Source of the DNA: Nitrospira sp.
GTDB taxonomy: Bacteria; Nitrospirota; Nitrospiria; Nitrospirales; UBA8639
NCBI GenBank assembly: GCA_024760505.1
Contig: CP058931.1
Span: 3,296,001-3,360,000, forward strand
Length of the DNA stretch: 64,000 nt
Reading direction: 5' to 3'
Part shown: in pieces, positions 33,409 to 41,861 of the stretch
How positions within the stretch are numbered: the stretch's first letter is position 1
How the letters are laid out: every line of letters begins with the position of its first letter
The notes under the pieces: generated by a model
Told to the model about the DNA's origin: nothing
Databases searched by the model: none
What the model saw: only the letters and a program-made list of their open reading frames with translations
Program-made: the position numbers and the translations under genes

Positions 33409-34401
33409 TCAATAGGCCGCCAATTGGCGGGCGGCGGTGATGACGTCATGAGCTTTCGGAAGAAAAAAGTCCTCCAGCGGGGGACTATAGGGCACGGGAA
33501 TATCGGGGGCTGCGATCCGCATAATCGGCGCATCAAGCGCGTTGAAGCATTCTTCAGCCAGAATCGCGGCAATCTCTCCACCGATCCCTCCGGTCTTTGT
33601 ATCTTCGTGGAGAATAATCACTTTGCCCGTTTTTCGAACAGAGTCTTTGACCGTGTCGGTATCAAGAGGGCTCAGGGTGCGAAGATCCACGACTTCCATG
33701 TCGATCCCCTCCTGATCCAAGGCCTCTGCTGCCTCTAATGCCACGTGGACCATGGCTCCATAGGTGATGACGGATATCTCGCTTCCTGTCCGTTTGATGT
33801 CCGCTTCTCCGATCGGGACGATATAATCTTCAGCCGGAAGCATCTCCTTCACGCGCCGATACAAAAATTTATGCTCAAAATAAATGACGGGGTTATGATC
33901 ACGGATAGCGGCTTTCAACAATCCTTTGGCGTCATAGGCGGTTGAGGGCGCCACCAGTTTCAACCCGGGGGTATGAAAGAACCAGGCTTCCGGGCACACG
34001 GAATGGAACGGCCCTCCATGAGTCCCTCCCCCGAAGGGTGCGCGAATGACCAGAGGCACCTCTGCTCCCCAGCGATAATGATTCTTGGCGGCCATCTCGG
34101 TAATTTGATCGAACGCACAGGAAATGAAATCGGCAAATTGCATTTCCACCACGGGTCTCATGCCCATTATCGCCGCTCCGATCGCGGCGCCGACAATTCC
34201 CGATTCCGCCAGAGGGGTGTCCAGCACTCTCCATTCACCATACTTATCTTGAAACCCTTCGGTGACACGAAATGCCCCGCCGTAAGGGCCGATATCCTCT
34301 CCCATCAGGAAGACCCGTTCATCCTGGCTCATTTCTTCATCAAGGGCTTGCGAGATGGCTTCCAGATAGGTCACTTCATGTGTGATGGCGGATGTGGTCA
34401 T
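33409..34401 (-). CDS. 2-oxoacid dehydrogenase E1 component, beta subunit
   Basis: A 330-residue transketolase-like beta subunit: GEDIGPYGGAFRVTEGFQDKYG, DTPLAESGIVGAAIGAA, RAPFGGGTHGGPFHS and HEDTKTGGIGGEIAAI. It shares the thiamine-diphosphate site with the alpha subunit, whose stop codon it overlaps (ATGA, 34398-34401). Sequence style fits the BCKDH/acetoin/pyruvate family, and context favours branched-chain substrates. Confidence 0.93.
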   Translation of the reverse strand: MTTSAITHEVTYLEAISQALDEEMSQDERVFLMGEDIGPYGGAFRVTEGFQDKYGEWRVLDTPLAESGIVGAAIGAAIMGMRPVVEMQFADFISCAFDQITEMAAKNHYRWGAEVPLVIRAPFGGGTHGGPFHSVCPEAWFFHTPGLKLVAPSTAYDAKGLLKAAIRDHNPVIYFEHKFLYRRVKEMLPAEDYIVPIGEADIKRTGSEISVITYGAMVHVALEAAEALDQEGIDMEVVDLRTLSPLDTDTVKDSVRKTGKVIILHEDTKTGGIGGEIAAILAEECFNALDAPIMRIAAPDIPVPYSPPLEDFFLPKAHDVITAARQLAAY

Positions 34402-35381
34402 ATCAGTACCTCCACGGGATTGGCCGCAAAGACCCCTTCCAAAGCTTCCGGACCTTCCGGAAGCGGGCTTTGTTCCGCGAACTCCAAAGCGGATTCAATT
34501 TCCTTTTCAACCCTCATATGAATTTCCTGGAATTCGGGTTGACCGGCATACCCTAATTCCTTCAGCCGGCGTTCCGCCTTCAGAATGGGGTCTTTCTTCT
34601 TCCACTCCTCCAGGAGTTCCCGAGGCACATATTTGGCGGAATCATGCTCTGAATGCCCGTGCATACGCATGGTTTTGCATTCGATAAAGGTGGGACCCCC
34701 TCCGTTCCTGGCACGTTGAAAGGCCCGTTGTGCGGTCAGGTAAACGGAGGCGACATCGTTACCGTCCACAATTTCACCGGGGATGGCATAGGCTTTTGCC
34801 CGCTCGACGACATCTTTGATGGCCATCTGATGGTGAAGAGGGGTGGAGTAGGCGTATTGGTTGTTATTGCAAAAGAACACCACCGGCAGCCGGCGAACGG
34901 ACGCGAAGTTCAACGCTTCATGAAAATCTCCGCGACTGGTCCCTCCATCTCCAGTATTCGCGGCGACAATACGGGATTCACCACGGAGCTTAAACGCCAG
35001 AGCCACTCCGGTCGCGACGGGAAGATTGTCAGCCAGATGACTGACAAAGGCGATGATGCCACGTTTCAGGTCGCCCATATGCACGTTGCCGTCTTTCCCT
35101 TTGGTGGGTCCGGTGCGCTTTCCAAGATATTGCGCTAAGACCTCACCCGGCGTAATGCCTCTGACTAAAAACGCTCCCATATCCCGATGGAAAGGGGCGA
35201 TAATGTCATCGGCCTGCAGGGCGGAAGCATAGCCCACCGAAATCGCCTCCATTCCATGGCTGGTGTACGCACCACCGACGATGCGACCTTGCCGGTACAG
35301 CGTGGTCACTCGTTCCTCCAACGCTCTGGTGAGTTTAAGGAAATAATAGAGGTGGAGAAATTCAGATTGTGAAATCTCCAT
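34398..35381 (-). CDS. 2-oxoacid dehydrogenase E1 component, alpha subunit
   Basis: A 327-residue alpha subunit with the thiamine-diphosphate motif GDGGTSRGDFHEALNFASV ending in CNNN, plus RIVGGAYTSHGMEAISVG and KTMRMHGHSEHDSAKYVP, the phosphorylation-loop region equivalent. It decarboxylates the 2-oxoacid. AAGGAGAG before the ATG at 35381 decides the start over 35405. Confidence 0.92.
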   Translation of the reverse strand: MEISQSEFLHLYYFLKLTRALEERVTTLYRQGRIVGGAYTSHGMEAISVGYASALQADDIIAPFHRDMGAFLVRGITPGEVLAQYLGKRTGPTKGKDGNVHMGDLKRGIIAFVSHLADNLPVATGVALAFKLRGESRIVAANTGDGGTSRGDFHEALNFASVRRLPVVFFCNNNQYAYSTPLHHQMAIKDVVERAKAYAIPGEIVDGNDVASVYLTAQRAFQRARNGGGPTFIECKTMRMHGHSEHDSAKYVPRELLEEWKKKDPILKAERRLKELGYAGQPEFQEIHMRVEKEIESALEFAEQSPLPEGPEALEGVFAANPVEVLI

Positions 35382-35484
35382 AACACTCTCCTTCTGTCTA
35401 GACATGAATAATTATCCTCTTGTTGGTCATTGGGTGTGGTATGGGTGATACGTCATGTCCACTACTCATTCAATGACGACCTCC

Positions 35485-37224
35485 TCAAGCCGTCTGATGT
35501 TTTGGAGTTGAGCCGCGTTGCACAGAGCGGAATTGGACGTCGCGATAGCGTGCCAATGCCGGGCTCAACCTCGCCTTTAACTCCAAACGTTTGGGCTTCC
35601 CCGTTGTCGTATAGGGTACTTCCTGGCCGAACATGATGACCTTGGGACACTTGGCAAAGGGCAACGTCTTGCGACACCAGGTGACCATCTCATCTTCCGA
35701 AGGTTGCGGCATATGTTCTTTGACCACGAGGTATCCGGCAATTTCTTCTCCGTAGAAACGGTTTTCGAATGAAACGGCCATACCGAATTTGACGGAAGGG
35801 TGTCCTCTGAGTACTTCATCAATTTCCAGGGGTGATATATTCACACCCCCACGGATGATTAATTCCTTCAGACGCCCGGATATGAAAAAATACGGGCGAT
35901 CAGCCTGATCACGAATGAAAAACCCCTCATCTCCCGACCGGAACCATCCCCACCGGAAACTTTCCTCATTCGCATCCGGTCGTTTCAAGTAACCTGAACA
36001 CACCGTTTGTCCGCGGATACAAATTTCCCCCTTTTCCATCTCGCCCGCCGGTTGTCCATGGGGATTGAGAATCGCCATGTCGTTGTGAGGAATGGCGAGG
36101 CCAATGGATGGATAGTCATAGTCGGTAAGCCAATGCCTGTGTTCCTGTTCGGAAAGATTAACGGGGAGAAAACTGGCATAGCACGTGGTTTCAGATAGTC
36201 CGTACCCATGACGAACCGGAGCATGATATTGATGCTCAAACCGTGACACTGTGTCCTTTAAGAGAGGGCCGGCACCGCAAATCAATCCACGAAAATGGTC
36301 AAGCCGGTATTGCCGGTTATCCCGGCTTCCTTCCAGCAGGAACTCCAGAATAGTAGGGACCACACTCACGCAGGTAACCCCTTCATCCTGGATTCGGTTC
36401 CAGAACGCGGACTGACGAAAACGCCGGTTCAGCACGGATCTGCCCTGTCCGTAAAATGGGGTGATGAGCGTGACAACAATTCCGTTTACATGATGGATCG
36501 GCAGCACACACATGAGGCAATGACCTTTTTCCAATCCGTGCCATTTTGCAATGCCGTGGGCATCGACGAGAAGATTTTCGATCGTGAGTACAACTCCTTT
36601 CGGTGGTCCCGTCGTTCCAGAGGTGTAAACAATCAATGCGTCATCCTGGAGAGCAGATTGATCGAGAGATCCGTGGCTGTGTGATTGAGCTGGGCGAGGT
36701 TGACCCAACATGTCCATGAGCGGTGAGGTTCCATTCCCGAGAGAGACGAGATGCTGAAGAAAGGGCAGTCGATTCCGGATATCCTGGAGGGCTTCGTATT
36801 CGGTTCCCCAACAAAAAACCACACAGGCCTCTGAATGTTCCAGAATATAGAAGCGACGGTCTTCAGATTCATTGAGATCAATCGGCACCACCACGGCTCC
36901 CAGGACCCATGCGGCATAATACATCACCACGGTAAAGTCATGATTAAACAGCAGGGTGGCAATGCGATCACCCCGTTGGATCCCCAGTTGCTCACGCAGA
37001 AAGGTTACGGTTCGATTGACGGCGTTTCCGAATTCCTCATAGGTATAGCTTCGATCCATTCCGGAATCGTCGTAATACGTCAAGTACAATTCTTTCATGA
37101 GTGCCGGATCGGCCACCCGCTGCTGAAAAAATTGCGTAAACGAAGAGTAAGGGAATCCGAGGAACGGGTTTCCGTTCCGATGGGCCTCCTGAATATTGTT
37201 ATTCATGGAAATCGTTTCAATCAT
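35485..37224 (-). CDS. AMP-forming acyl-CoA synthetase (ANL superfamily)
   Basis: A 579-residue adenylating enzyme. Motifs are the P-loop YTSGTTGPPKGVVLT, the acyl site GYGLSETTCYASF, the hinge region FRSGDEGFF and FFISGRLKELIIRGGVNISPLEIDEVL, and the catalytic Lys in TTTGKPKRLEL. It makes acyl-CoA from a free carboxylic acid. The substrate is unknown; in this operon a short or branched fatty acid is likely. It is the second gene of the leftward operon, 84 bp after the heme-oxygenase-like gene. Confidence 0.9.
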   Translation of the reverse strand: MIETISMNNNIQEAHRNGNPFLGFPYSSFTQFFQQRVADPALMKELYLTYYDDSGMDRSYTYEEFGNAVNRTVTFLREQLGIQRGDRIATLLFNHDFTVVMYYAAWVLGAVVVPIDLNESEDRRFYILEHSEACVVFCWGTEYEALQDIRNRLPFLQHLVSLGNGTSPLMDMLGQPRPAQSHSHGSLDQSALQDDALIVYTSGTTGPPKGVVLTIENLLVDAHGIAKWHGLEKGHCLMCVLPIHHVNGIVVTLITPFYGQGRSVLNRRFRQSAFWNRIQDEGVTCVSVVPTILEFLLEGSRDNRQYRLDHFRGLICGAGPLLKDTVSRFEHQYHAPVRHGYGLSETTCYASFLPVNLSEQEHRHWLTDYDYPSIGLAIPHNDMAILNPHGQPAGEMEKGEICIRGQTVCSGYLKRPDANEESFRWGWFRSGDEGFFIRDQADRPYFFISGRLKELIIRGGVNISPLEIDEVLRGHPSVKFGMAVSFENRFYGEEIAGYLVVKEHMPQPSEDEMVTWCRKTLPFAKCPKVIMFGQEVPYTTTGKPKRLELKARLSPALARYRDVQFRSVQRGSTPKHQTA

Positions 37225-37308
37225 CCGTTTTACCCTCTAAGGAAAGGACTCATTCCCCTGTAAGCATGAGGCCTCGCCAGCGATAGCCGTTAGCATCCTA
37301 GAGTTCCT

Positions 37309-38076
37309 TTATCGCGCATCCCCGAGTGTGACATGCCTGTTCCTGGAATGCGCCCCGTTGTGGTTGGGGTTTTTCATCGTGCGTTGATGCTCGAGACCCA
37401 ACCAGAACCCCTCTAAAAAGTTCAGAACCTGTCGGACGCCGTCGTGAAAATCCTGTCGCTCTTGAATGGAGAGTGTCCCCTGAGCAGAGCCATGTCCTTC
37501 CATGGCTGCAACGGCATGCACCATGGCTTCCTCATGGGTGGATTCAAGTTCACGATGGAAGGTGAAATACCTCATATCAAGACCAGGAAATCGCTGACGA
37601 CGCAAAGACTGTAAGCCGGGAATTAGGTGATCCCACATGGTAATGGCCATGTTTTCCAGGCCAAAGGAAGCTCCCAGGGCTTGTTCATGAAGGCCGCTGC
37701 CGTACAATTCTTCCAGCCCTTCGATATAGGCCCGGGTAGAAGGCATCATCGGTGTAGTCAGGGCTTGATGAAGATCGATGTCGATGGAACGCAGGAAATG
37801 CCGATAGAGTAACTCATGTCTGTTTTCAGAATTTCCTTCCCCTAATTCTGAATACAAAACCCGTGTCAATTCTTCTGCGACGGATTCGTCCTCGGTGTTG
37901 ACCAGTTGTGCGACAAGAATTTTTGGAAAGAATCGGGCAAAGTTATAAAACTCCACCGCAAACGCATAGAGTTCTTCATCGGATGCGTCTCCATTCTTAA
38001 ACCAACTCAGATAAGAGTTATTGATGGCACCATGGTGAAGTACGAATTCCCGCATCTCCCGATAAAATCCTGACAT
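37309..38076 (-). CDS. Heme-oxygenase-like (TenA/HDO-type) metalloprotein
   Basis: A 255-residue all-helical protein of the iron-containing redox enzyme group: EFYNFARFFPKIL, RVLYSELGEGNSENRHELLYRHFL (E-x-G-x(5)-H helix), ENMAITMWDHLIPGLQSL and MRYFTFHRELESTHEEAMV. The spaced Glu/His residues can form a di-iron site as in CADD, BesC or UndA-like enzymes. It opens the leftward operon. Its reaction is not known. Possible roles are oxidative cleavage of a fatty or amino acid, but nothing in the sequence fixes this. Confidence 0.75.
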   Translation of the reverse strand: MSGFYREMREFVLHHGAINNSYLSWFKNGDASDEELYAFAVEFYNFARFFPKILVAQLVNTEDESVAEELTRVLYSELGEGNSENRHELLYRHFLRSIDIDLHQALTTPMMPSTRAYIEGLEELYGSGLHEQALGASFGLENMAITMWDHLIPGLQSLRRQRFPGLDMRYFTFHRELESTHEEAMVHAVAAMEGHGSAQGTLSIQERQDFHDGVRQVLNFLEGFWLGLEHQRTMKNPNHNGAHSRNRHVTLGDAR

Positions 38077-38155
38077 GGTGGCCTCCTTAGTCTGAACATA
38101 TAAGTAAGTCCCATTTTCAAGTAATTGCTATGTATGATTGCCAGTCAAGAATTTA

Positions 38156-38176
38156 ATGATAAAATATTATTATCAT
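38156..38176. promoter_or_regulatory. Palindromic operator candidate between the two catabolic operons
   Basis: ATGATAA and TTATCAT are exact inverted 7-mers separated by 7 bases, which includes a GATAA-N7-TTATC core like that at 16891-16907. The centre lies 90 bp from the start of the leftward operon (88 bp in the other region). The 318-bp gap 38077-38394 is strongly A+T-rich and otherwise has no gene. Confidence 0.5.
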
Positions 38177-38394
38177 AATAAAACTTTTATAGATAACAAG
38201 CAATGATTGTATAAAAGGATGAAATTTTAGGTGTCATTTAAATTATTCTTTAACAAAAGATTGCTAATGATTATTTTTTAATGGTAAATTAAAATTAAAT
38301 TTTATGGCGCAGGTTGATAACGGACCGAAGAAGCTGGAAAACATGATAGGCCTGCAGGAGCCGTTTCGAATTCCTGATAGGGAAGGAGAATCCA

Positions 38395-38946
38395 ATGGGT
38401 GACACGGTTGGAATTGATCACATTACCCTTTGTGTGAATGATCTTCATGCTGCCGAACATCTGTTCAACAACATTCTCGGTTTCCGAACGATCTGGTCTG
38501 CCGATGATGTAGGGTCCGATAGATCAAGCATGGATACCATCGTGGTTCAACGGAACAATATTCGCGTGGCCCTCATGCAAGGACGGGATAAAACCGGTAA
38601 ATCACAGATTACGGAGTTTGTTGAACGGTTTGGGCCGGGTATACAGCATGTCGCATTGGAAGTAGACGATATCGAAACCGTGTGCCAGGAATGGGAAGCC
38701 CATGGCGTGAAGTTCAGCGGACCCGTAAAGGAAGGTCGGGATGGATTCGGTCCGCTCCGTCAGCGTTTCACTTATCCACTGTTTCCCGGCAGTGGAATTT
38801 TCTTCGAACTGACTCAGCGGAGACAAGGAAAGGAAGAGTCAAAGACTTTTGTGAAGAGCACAGTCGAGTCCTTATATCAGGATATTGAACGGGATCAAAC
38901 GCAGGGCGTGGAACAGACTATTATTGATTTTGGACATATTCCCTAA
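38395..38946 (+). CDS. Single-unit VOC dioxygenase resembling the catalytic half of 4-hydroxyphenylpyruvate dioxygenase
   Basis: A 183-residue protein against ~350 for normal HPPD. It starts VGIDHITLCVNDLHAAEHLF, then GPGIQHVALEVDDIETV and GIFFELTQR, which are the three positions that carry the iron-binding His, His and Glu in the HPPD C-terminal domain. The tail VESLYQDIERDQTQG matches the HPPD ending. The structural N-terminal VOC half is absent, with no trace upstream, and a normal ATG with a GGAAGGAG site is present. It heads the operon with homogentisate dioxygenase and FAH, so conversion of 4-hydroxyphenylpyruvate to homogentisate is the expected role. Another 2-oxoacid dioxygenase activity is possible. 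Confidence 0.8.
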   Translation: MGDTVGIDHITLCVNDLHAAEHLFNNILGFRTIWSADDVGSDRSSMDTIVVQRNNIRVALMQGRDKTGKSQITEFVERFGPGIQHVALEVDDIETVCQEWEAHGVKFSGPVKEGRDGFGPLRQRFTYPLFPGSGIFFELTQRRQGKEESKTFVKSTVESLYQDIERDQTQGVEQTIIDFGHIP

Positions 38947-38989
38947 GCAGCCATGGCCAGGGCGGAACCATGCTGACAGAAAGGACCCC

Positions 38990-40096
38990 ATGTACTTAAC
39001 ACGGAAAGGTCAATCACCCCGGCAAGCGCACGTCAATATTCCATCAGGTCTGTATGAAGAGGAACATGGACGTAAGGGATTTGCCGGTCCGGCTTCCCAT
39101 TTGTATCGCTCGCATCCTCCCACCAACTGGATTCGCATCGATGGGCCTTGTCGGCCTCGCGCCTTCCAGTGCAGCGACCTGACCCCTCCAGATTTTTTTT
39201 CCAGGGAAAGCCGACCGGTGGAAATATTACAAAGTCCGGATGTCCAGGTGTCAATCTCCCGTCGGAAAGAAACGATGCCGTATTACTTTCGCAATGCGGA
39301 TGGCGATGAAGTGCATTTTGTACATAAAGGGAGAGGCCTGCTGGAAACCGATTACGGCGTGCTGACGTATGAACCCGGAGACTATCTGGTCATTCCCAAA
39401 GGAACGACCTACCGGATGGTGGTAGAAGAAGGACCCGGTGTCATGTTGATCATCGAAACTTCTGAGCCTGTCATGCTGCCCGAACGGGGGTTGTTGGGAC
39501 AGCATGCCCTATTCGATCCCGAGGTCCTTGTGGTCCCCGAACTTTCAGCGCCCGTCACCACAAAGGGTCAACATGAATGGGAGCTTCGCATTAAACGTGA
39601 TGGAACGTATACCAAGGTGTTTTATCCTTTTTCTCCATTGGATGTTGTCGGGTGGAAGGGAGAGGTTTGGCCGACGAAACTCAACGTTCGGGATTTTCGG
39701 CCGGTGACCAGTCCCCGCTATCACTTGCCTCCGAGCGTGCACGCGACCTTCCAGGCGGGAAGGGTGTGGATTTCGACGTTTGCCCCCAGACCGCTGGAAA
39801 GTGAGCCGGGTGCATTGAAAATTCCCTTTTATCATCGGAATACGGATTTTGATGAAGTGCTGTTTTATCACGAGGGGAATTTCTTCAGCCGGTCGGGCAT
39901 TCATCCCGGAACCCTGACCTTACATCCTCAGGGCATACATCATGGACCTCATCCAGGGGCGGTTGAGGCCAGTAAAACACAAACACAGACGAATGAAATT
40001 GCGGTGATGGTGGAGTCACGGCAGCCCTTCTGCGTGATGCTTGAGGCTGAGGCTGTTGAATTAAAAAACTATTCCATGAGTTGGAGCACACCATGA
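38990..40096 (+). CDS. hmgA: Homogentisate 1,2-dioxygenase (cupin)
   Basis: A 368-residue bicupin iron dioxygenase. The C-terminal metal region reads FYHRNTDFDEVLFYHEGNF and then RSGIHPGTLTLHPQGIHHGP, with the His/Glu/His ligands of the family. The N-terminal cupin has MPYYFRNADGDEVHFVHKG. It opens the ring of homogentisate to maleylacetoacetate. It is somewhat shorter than the ~430 of the classical enzymes, typical of the second bacterial subgroup. The start at ATG 38990 follows AAAGGA, and a frame extending to 38885 overlaps the upstream gene. Confidence 0.9.
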   Translation: MYLTRKGQSPRQAHVNIPSGLYEEEHGRKGFAGPASHLYRSHPPTNWIRIDGPCRPRAFQCSDLTPPDFFSRESRPVEILQSPDVQVSISRRKETMPYYFRNADGDEVHFVHKGRGLLETDYGVLTYEPGDYLVIPKGTTYRMVVEEGPGVMLIIETSEPVMLPERGLLGQHALFDPEVLVVPELSAPVTTKGQHEWELRIKRDGTYTKVFYPFSPLDVVGWKGEVWPTKLNVRDFRPVTSPRYHLPPSVHATFQAGRVWISTFAPRPLESEPGALKIPFYHRNTDFDEVLFYHEGNFFSRSGIHPGTLTLHPQGIHHGPHPGAVEASKTQTQTNEIAVMVESRQPFCVMLEAEAVELKNYSMSWSTP

Positions 40097-41076
40097 AACT
40101 TGTCACCTTCCAGGTTCACACACCAATAGGAAAATTTGCGCGGGTCGGAGCATTCCACCATGAGTCCATCGTAGATCTGAACATGGCATACACGCGGATG
40201 CTGGCGGATCAAGGGGAGGCGCAACCCTACAGGCTGGCCACATCGGAAGTCCCGTCCTCTATGCTGGAGCTCCTTCAGGGGGAAGTGTCGGCGATGAATA
40301 GAGCCCGGGAGGCCTTTCATTATATCAGTGACAACGATCATATGGTCCATGGCCCTGATGGTGAAACGATTGTCTATAACAGGGAAGAGGTCTCGCTGCT
40401 TGCGCCGATCCCTCATCCCCCTCTTCTTCGTGATTTTATTGCCTTTGAGGCGCACATCGCGGCGACTTCCAAAAAGCGAGGTCAACCGATACCCCCGGAG
40501 TGGTACAAGGCGCCGGTCTATTATAAAGGCAATCCACAGACCATCATCGGGCCCGAAGATGTTCTGGTGTGGCCGTTACAGACACAAAAACTTGATTATG
40601 AGCTGGAATTGGCCTGTGTCATTGGTCGAAAGGGGAGAGATATTCCGGCGGATAAGGCGTGGGACTATATTGCCGGCTATACCATCATGAATGATTTTAG
40701 TGCCCGGGATATTCAATTCCAGGAAATGGCCTGTCGCCTCGGACCTGCGAAGGGGAAGGATTTTGCCACGGCGTTGGGACCCTGCCTGGTGACGCCGGAT
40801 GAGATTCCAGACCTGAAGCAGCTGGGCATGGTGGCTCGTGTCAACGGAGAAGTCTGGTCGAAAGGGACGTTTGGAACCATTTACTGGTCGTTCGCTCAAA
40901 TGATTGAACATGTGTCCAGGGGAGAAACGGTCTATCCGGGCGAAGTGTTCGGCTCTGGAACCGTGGGTGGGGGATGTGGATTGGAGATGGATCGGTTTTT
41001 ACAGCCGGATGATGTAGTGGAGCTGGAAATTCAGCCTATTGGAACATTGAAAACGAAGATTACCAAGGAGCATTGA
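40093..41076 (+). CDS. Fumarylacetoacetate hydrolase family protein
   Basis: A 327-residue FAH-fold enzyme that overlaps the dioxygenase stop (ATGA). The metal site is visible in LDYELELACVIGRKGRDI (Glu-x-Glu) and MNDFSARDIQ (Asp), and substrate residues in YKGNPQTIIGP and GTVGGGCGLEMDRFLQ. It should hydrolyse fumarylacetoacetate to fumarate and acetoacetate, finishing tyrosine breakdown. Maleylacetoacetate isomerase is not in the cluster, so either it is elsewhere or this enzyme accepts maleylacetoacetate. Confidence 0.9.
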   Translation: MKLVTFQVHTPIGKFARVGAFHHESIVDLNMAYTRMLADQGEAQPYRLATSEVPSSMLELLQGEVSAMNRAREAFHYISDNDHMVHGPDGETIVYNREEVSLLAPIPHPPLLRDFIAFEAHIAATSKKRGQPIPPEWYKAPVYYKGNPQTIIGPEDVLVWPLQTQKLDYELELACVIGRKGRDIPADKAWDYIAGYTIMNDFSARDIQFQEMACRLGPAKGKDFATALGPCLVTPDEIPDLKQLGMVARVNGEVWSKGTFGTIYWSFAQMIEHVSRGETVYPGEVFGSGTVGGGCGLEMDRFLQPDDVVELEIQPIGTLKTKITKEH

Positions 41077-41078
41077 GC

Positions 41079-41861
41079 ATGAATCTGGTGCTTGAGAAAC
41101 ACAAACGCATATCGGAATTGGTCGATTATCAGCGAAGGCTCTACGCGGATTCAACCGTCGAAGAACGGCTTCAATCGATTGTCGGAGAGTCCCCAACTTC
41201 TTCATTGTCGAAACGCGAGGTCATTCGGATACTTCGCGATTCAATGGCGGTTCTGTTCGATACGCATGTATCAGTCGTGTCGGGCCACCATACCGCGACC
41301 TATTTAGGCTTTGAGGCCATCGCACGTGACGCGGATCTGCTTTCCCTTATCACTGCGGATATGGGGCACTGGGTTCTAGGTCTGAGCCAACACCATCGAA
41401 TCGACGGACTTCTCGTGCCGGCCTCGGATGCACGTTTGTTGGCAGAGGGTATCGCGACAATCATCAGCCCTCAGTTGGCGATGAGAGTGGTGTCTGCGCC
41501 TTTCAATCACGATACAGGAAAGATTGGGGTGGAAATTCCCGAAGGCTCGATACATAAAGGGGATAATTTTGTGGTGATCAATGACGTTACTGCGCGAGGG
41601 AGTTGCGTCAACAAACTCCAAACCATTGTGAGCGAACATGGCGGTCATGTCGTTGGGATGATGGTGTTTGCCCGTCGGGATAGCGGGCAATTCCCTTTGA
41701 TGGACGACTTGATGTCTCGTTATCCATTTTACTACGGGACGAATGTGACAATGCCTCAATGGGAAATTCAGGACTGCCCGAATTGTCGAGCCGGAGAGGA
41801 ATTCTTTTCCTGGAAGGAGATGCCGTCCGATCTCAGGGCGAGAGGGGATGATGCTTGCTGA
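41079..41861 (+). CDS. Orotate-phosphoribosyltransferase-like protein
   Basis: A 260-residue protein with a PRTase-like fold: VVSGHHTATYLGFEAIA, LLVPASDARLLAEGIATII and the PRPP loop-like FVVINDVTARGSCVNKL, where a D-D/x-V-x-x-x-G-x-S is usual. The first Asp of the PRPP motif is Asn here (IND), so activity may be altered. A CxxC (CPNCRAGEEF) near the end may bind metal. It has no obvious role in tyrosine or propionate breakdown, but is firmly inside the operon, with ATG three bases after the FAH stop and its end overlapping PrpD. Confidence 0.7.
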   Translation: MNLVLEKHKRISELVDYQRRLYADSTVEERLQSIVGESPTSSLSKREVIRILRDSMAVLFDTHVSVVSGHHTATYLGFEAIARDADLLSLITADMGHWVLGLSQHHRIDGLLVPASDARLLAEGIATIISPQLAMRVVSAPFNHDTGKIGVEIPEGSIHKGDNFVVINDVTARGSCVNKLQTIVSEHGGHVVGMMVFARRDSGQFPLMDDLMSRYPFYYGTNVTMPQWEIQDCPNCRAGEEFFSWKEMPSDLRARGDDAC

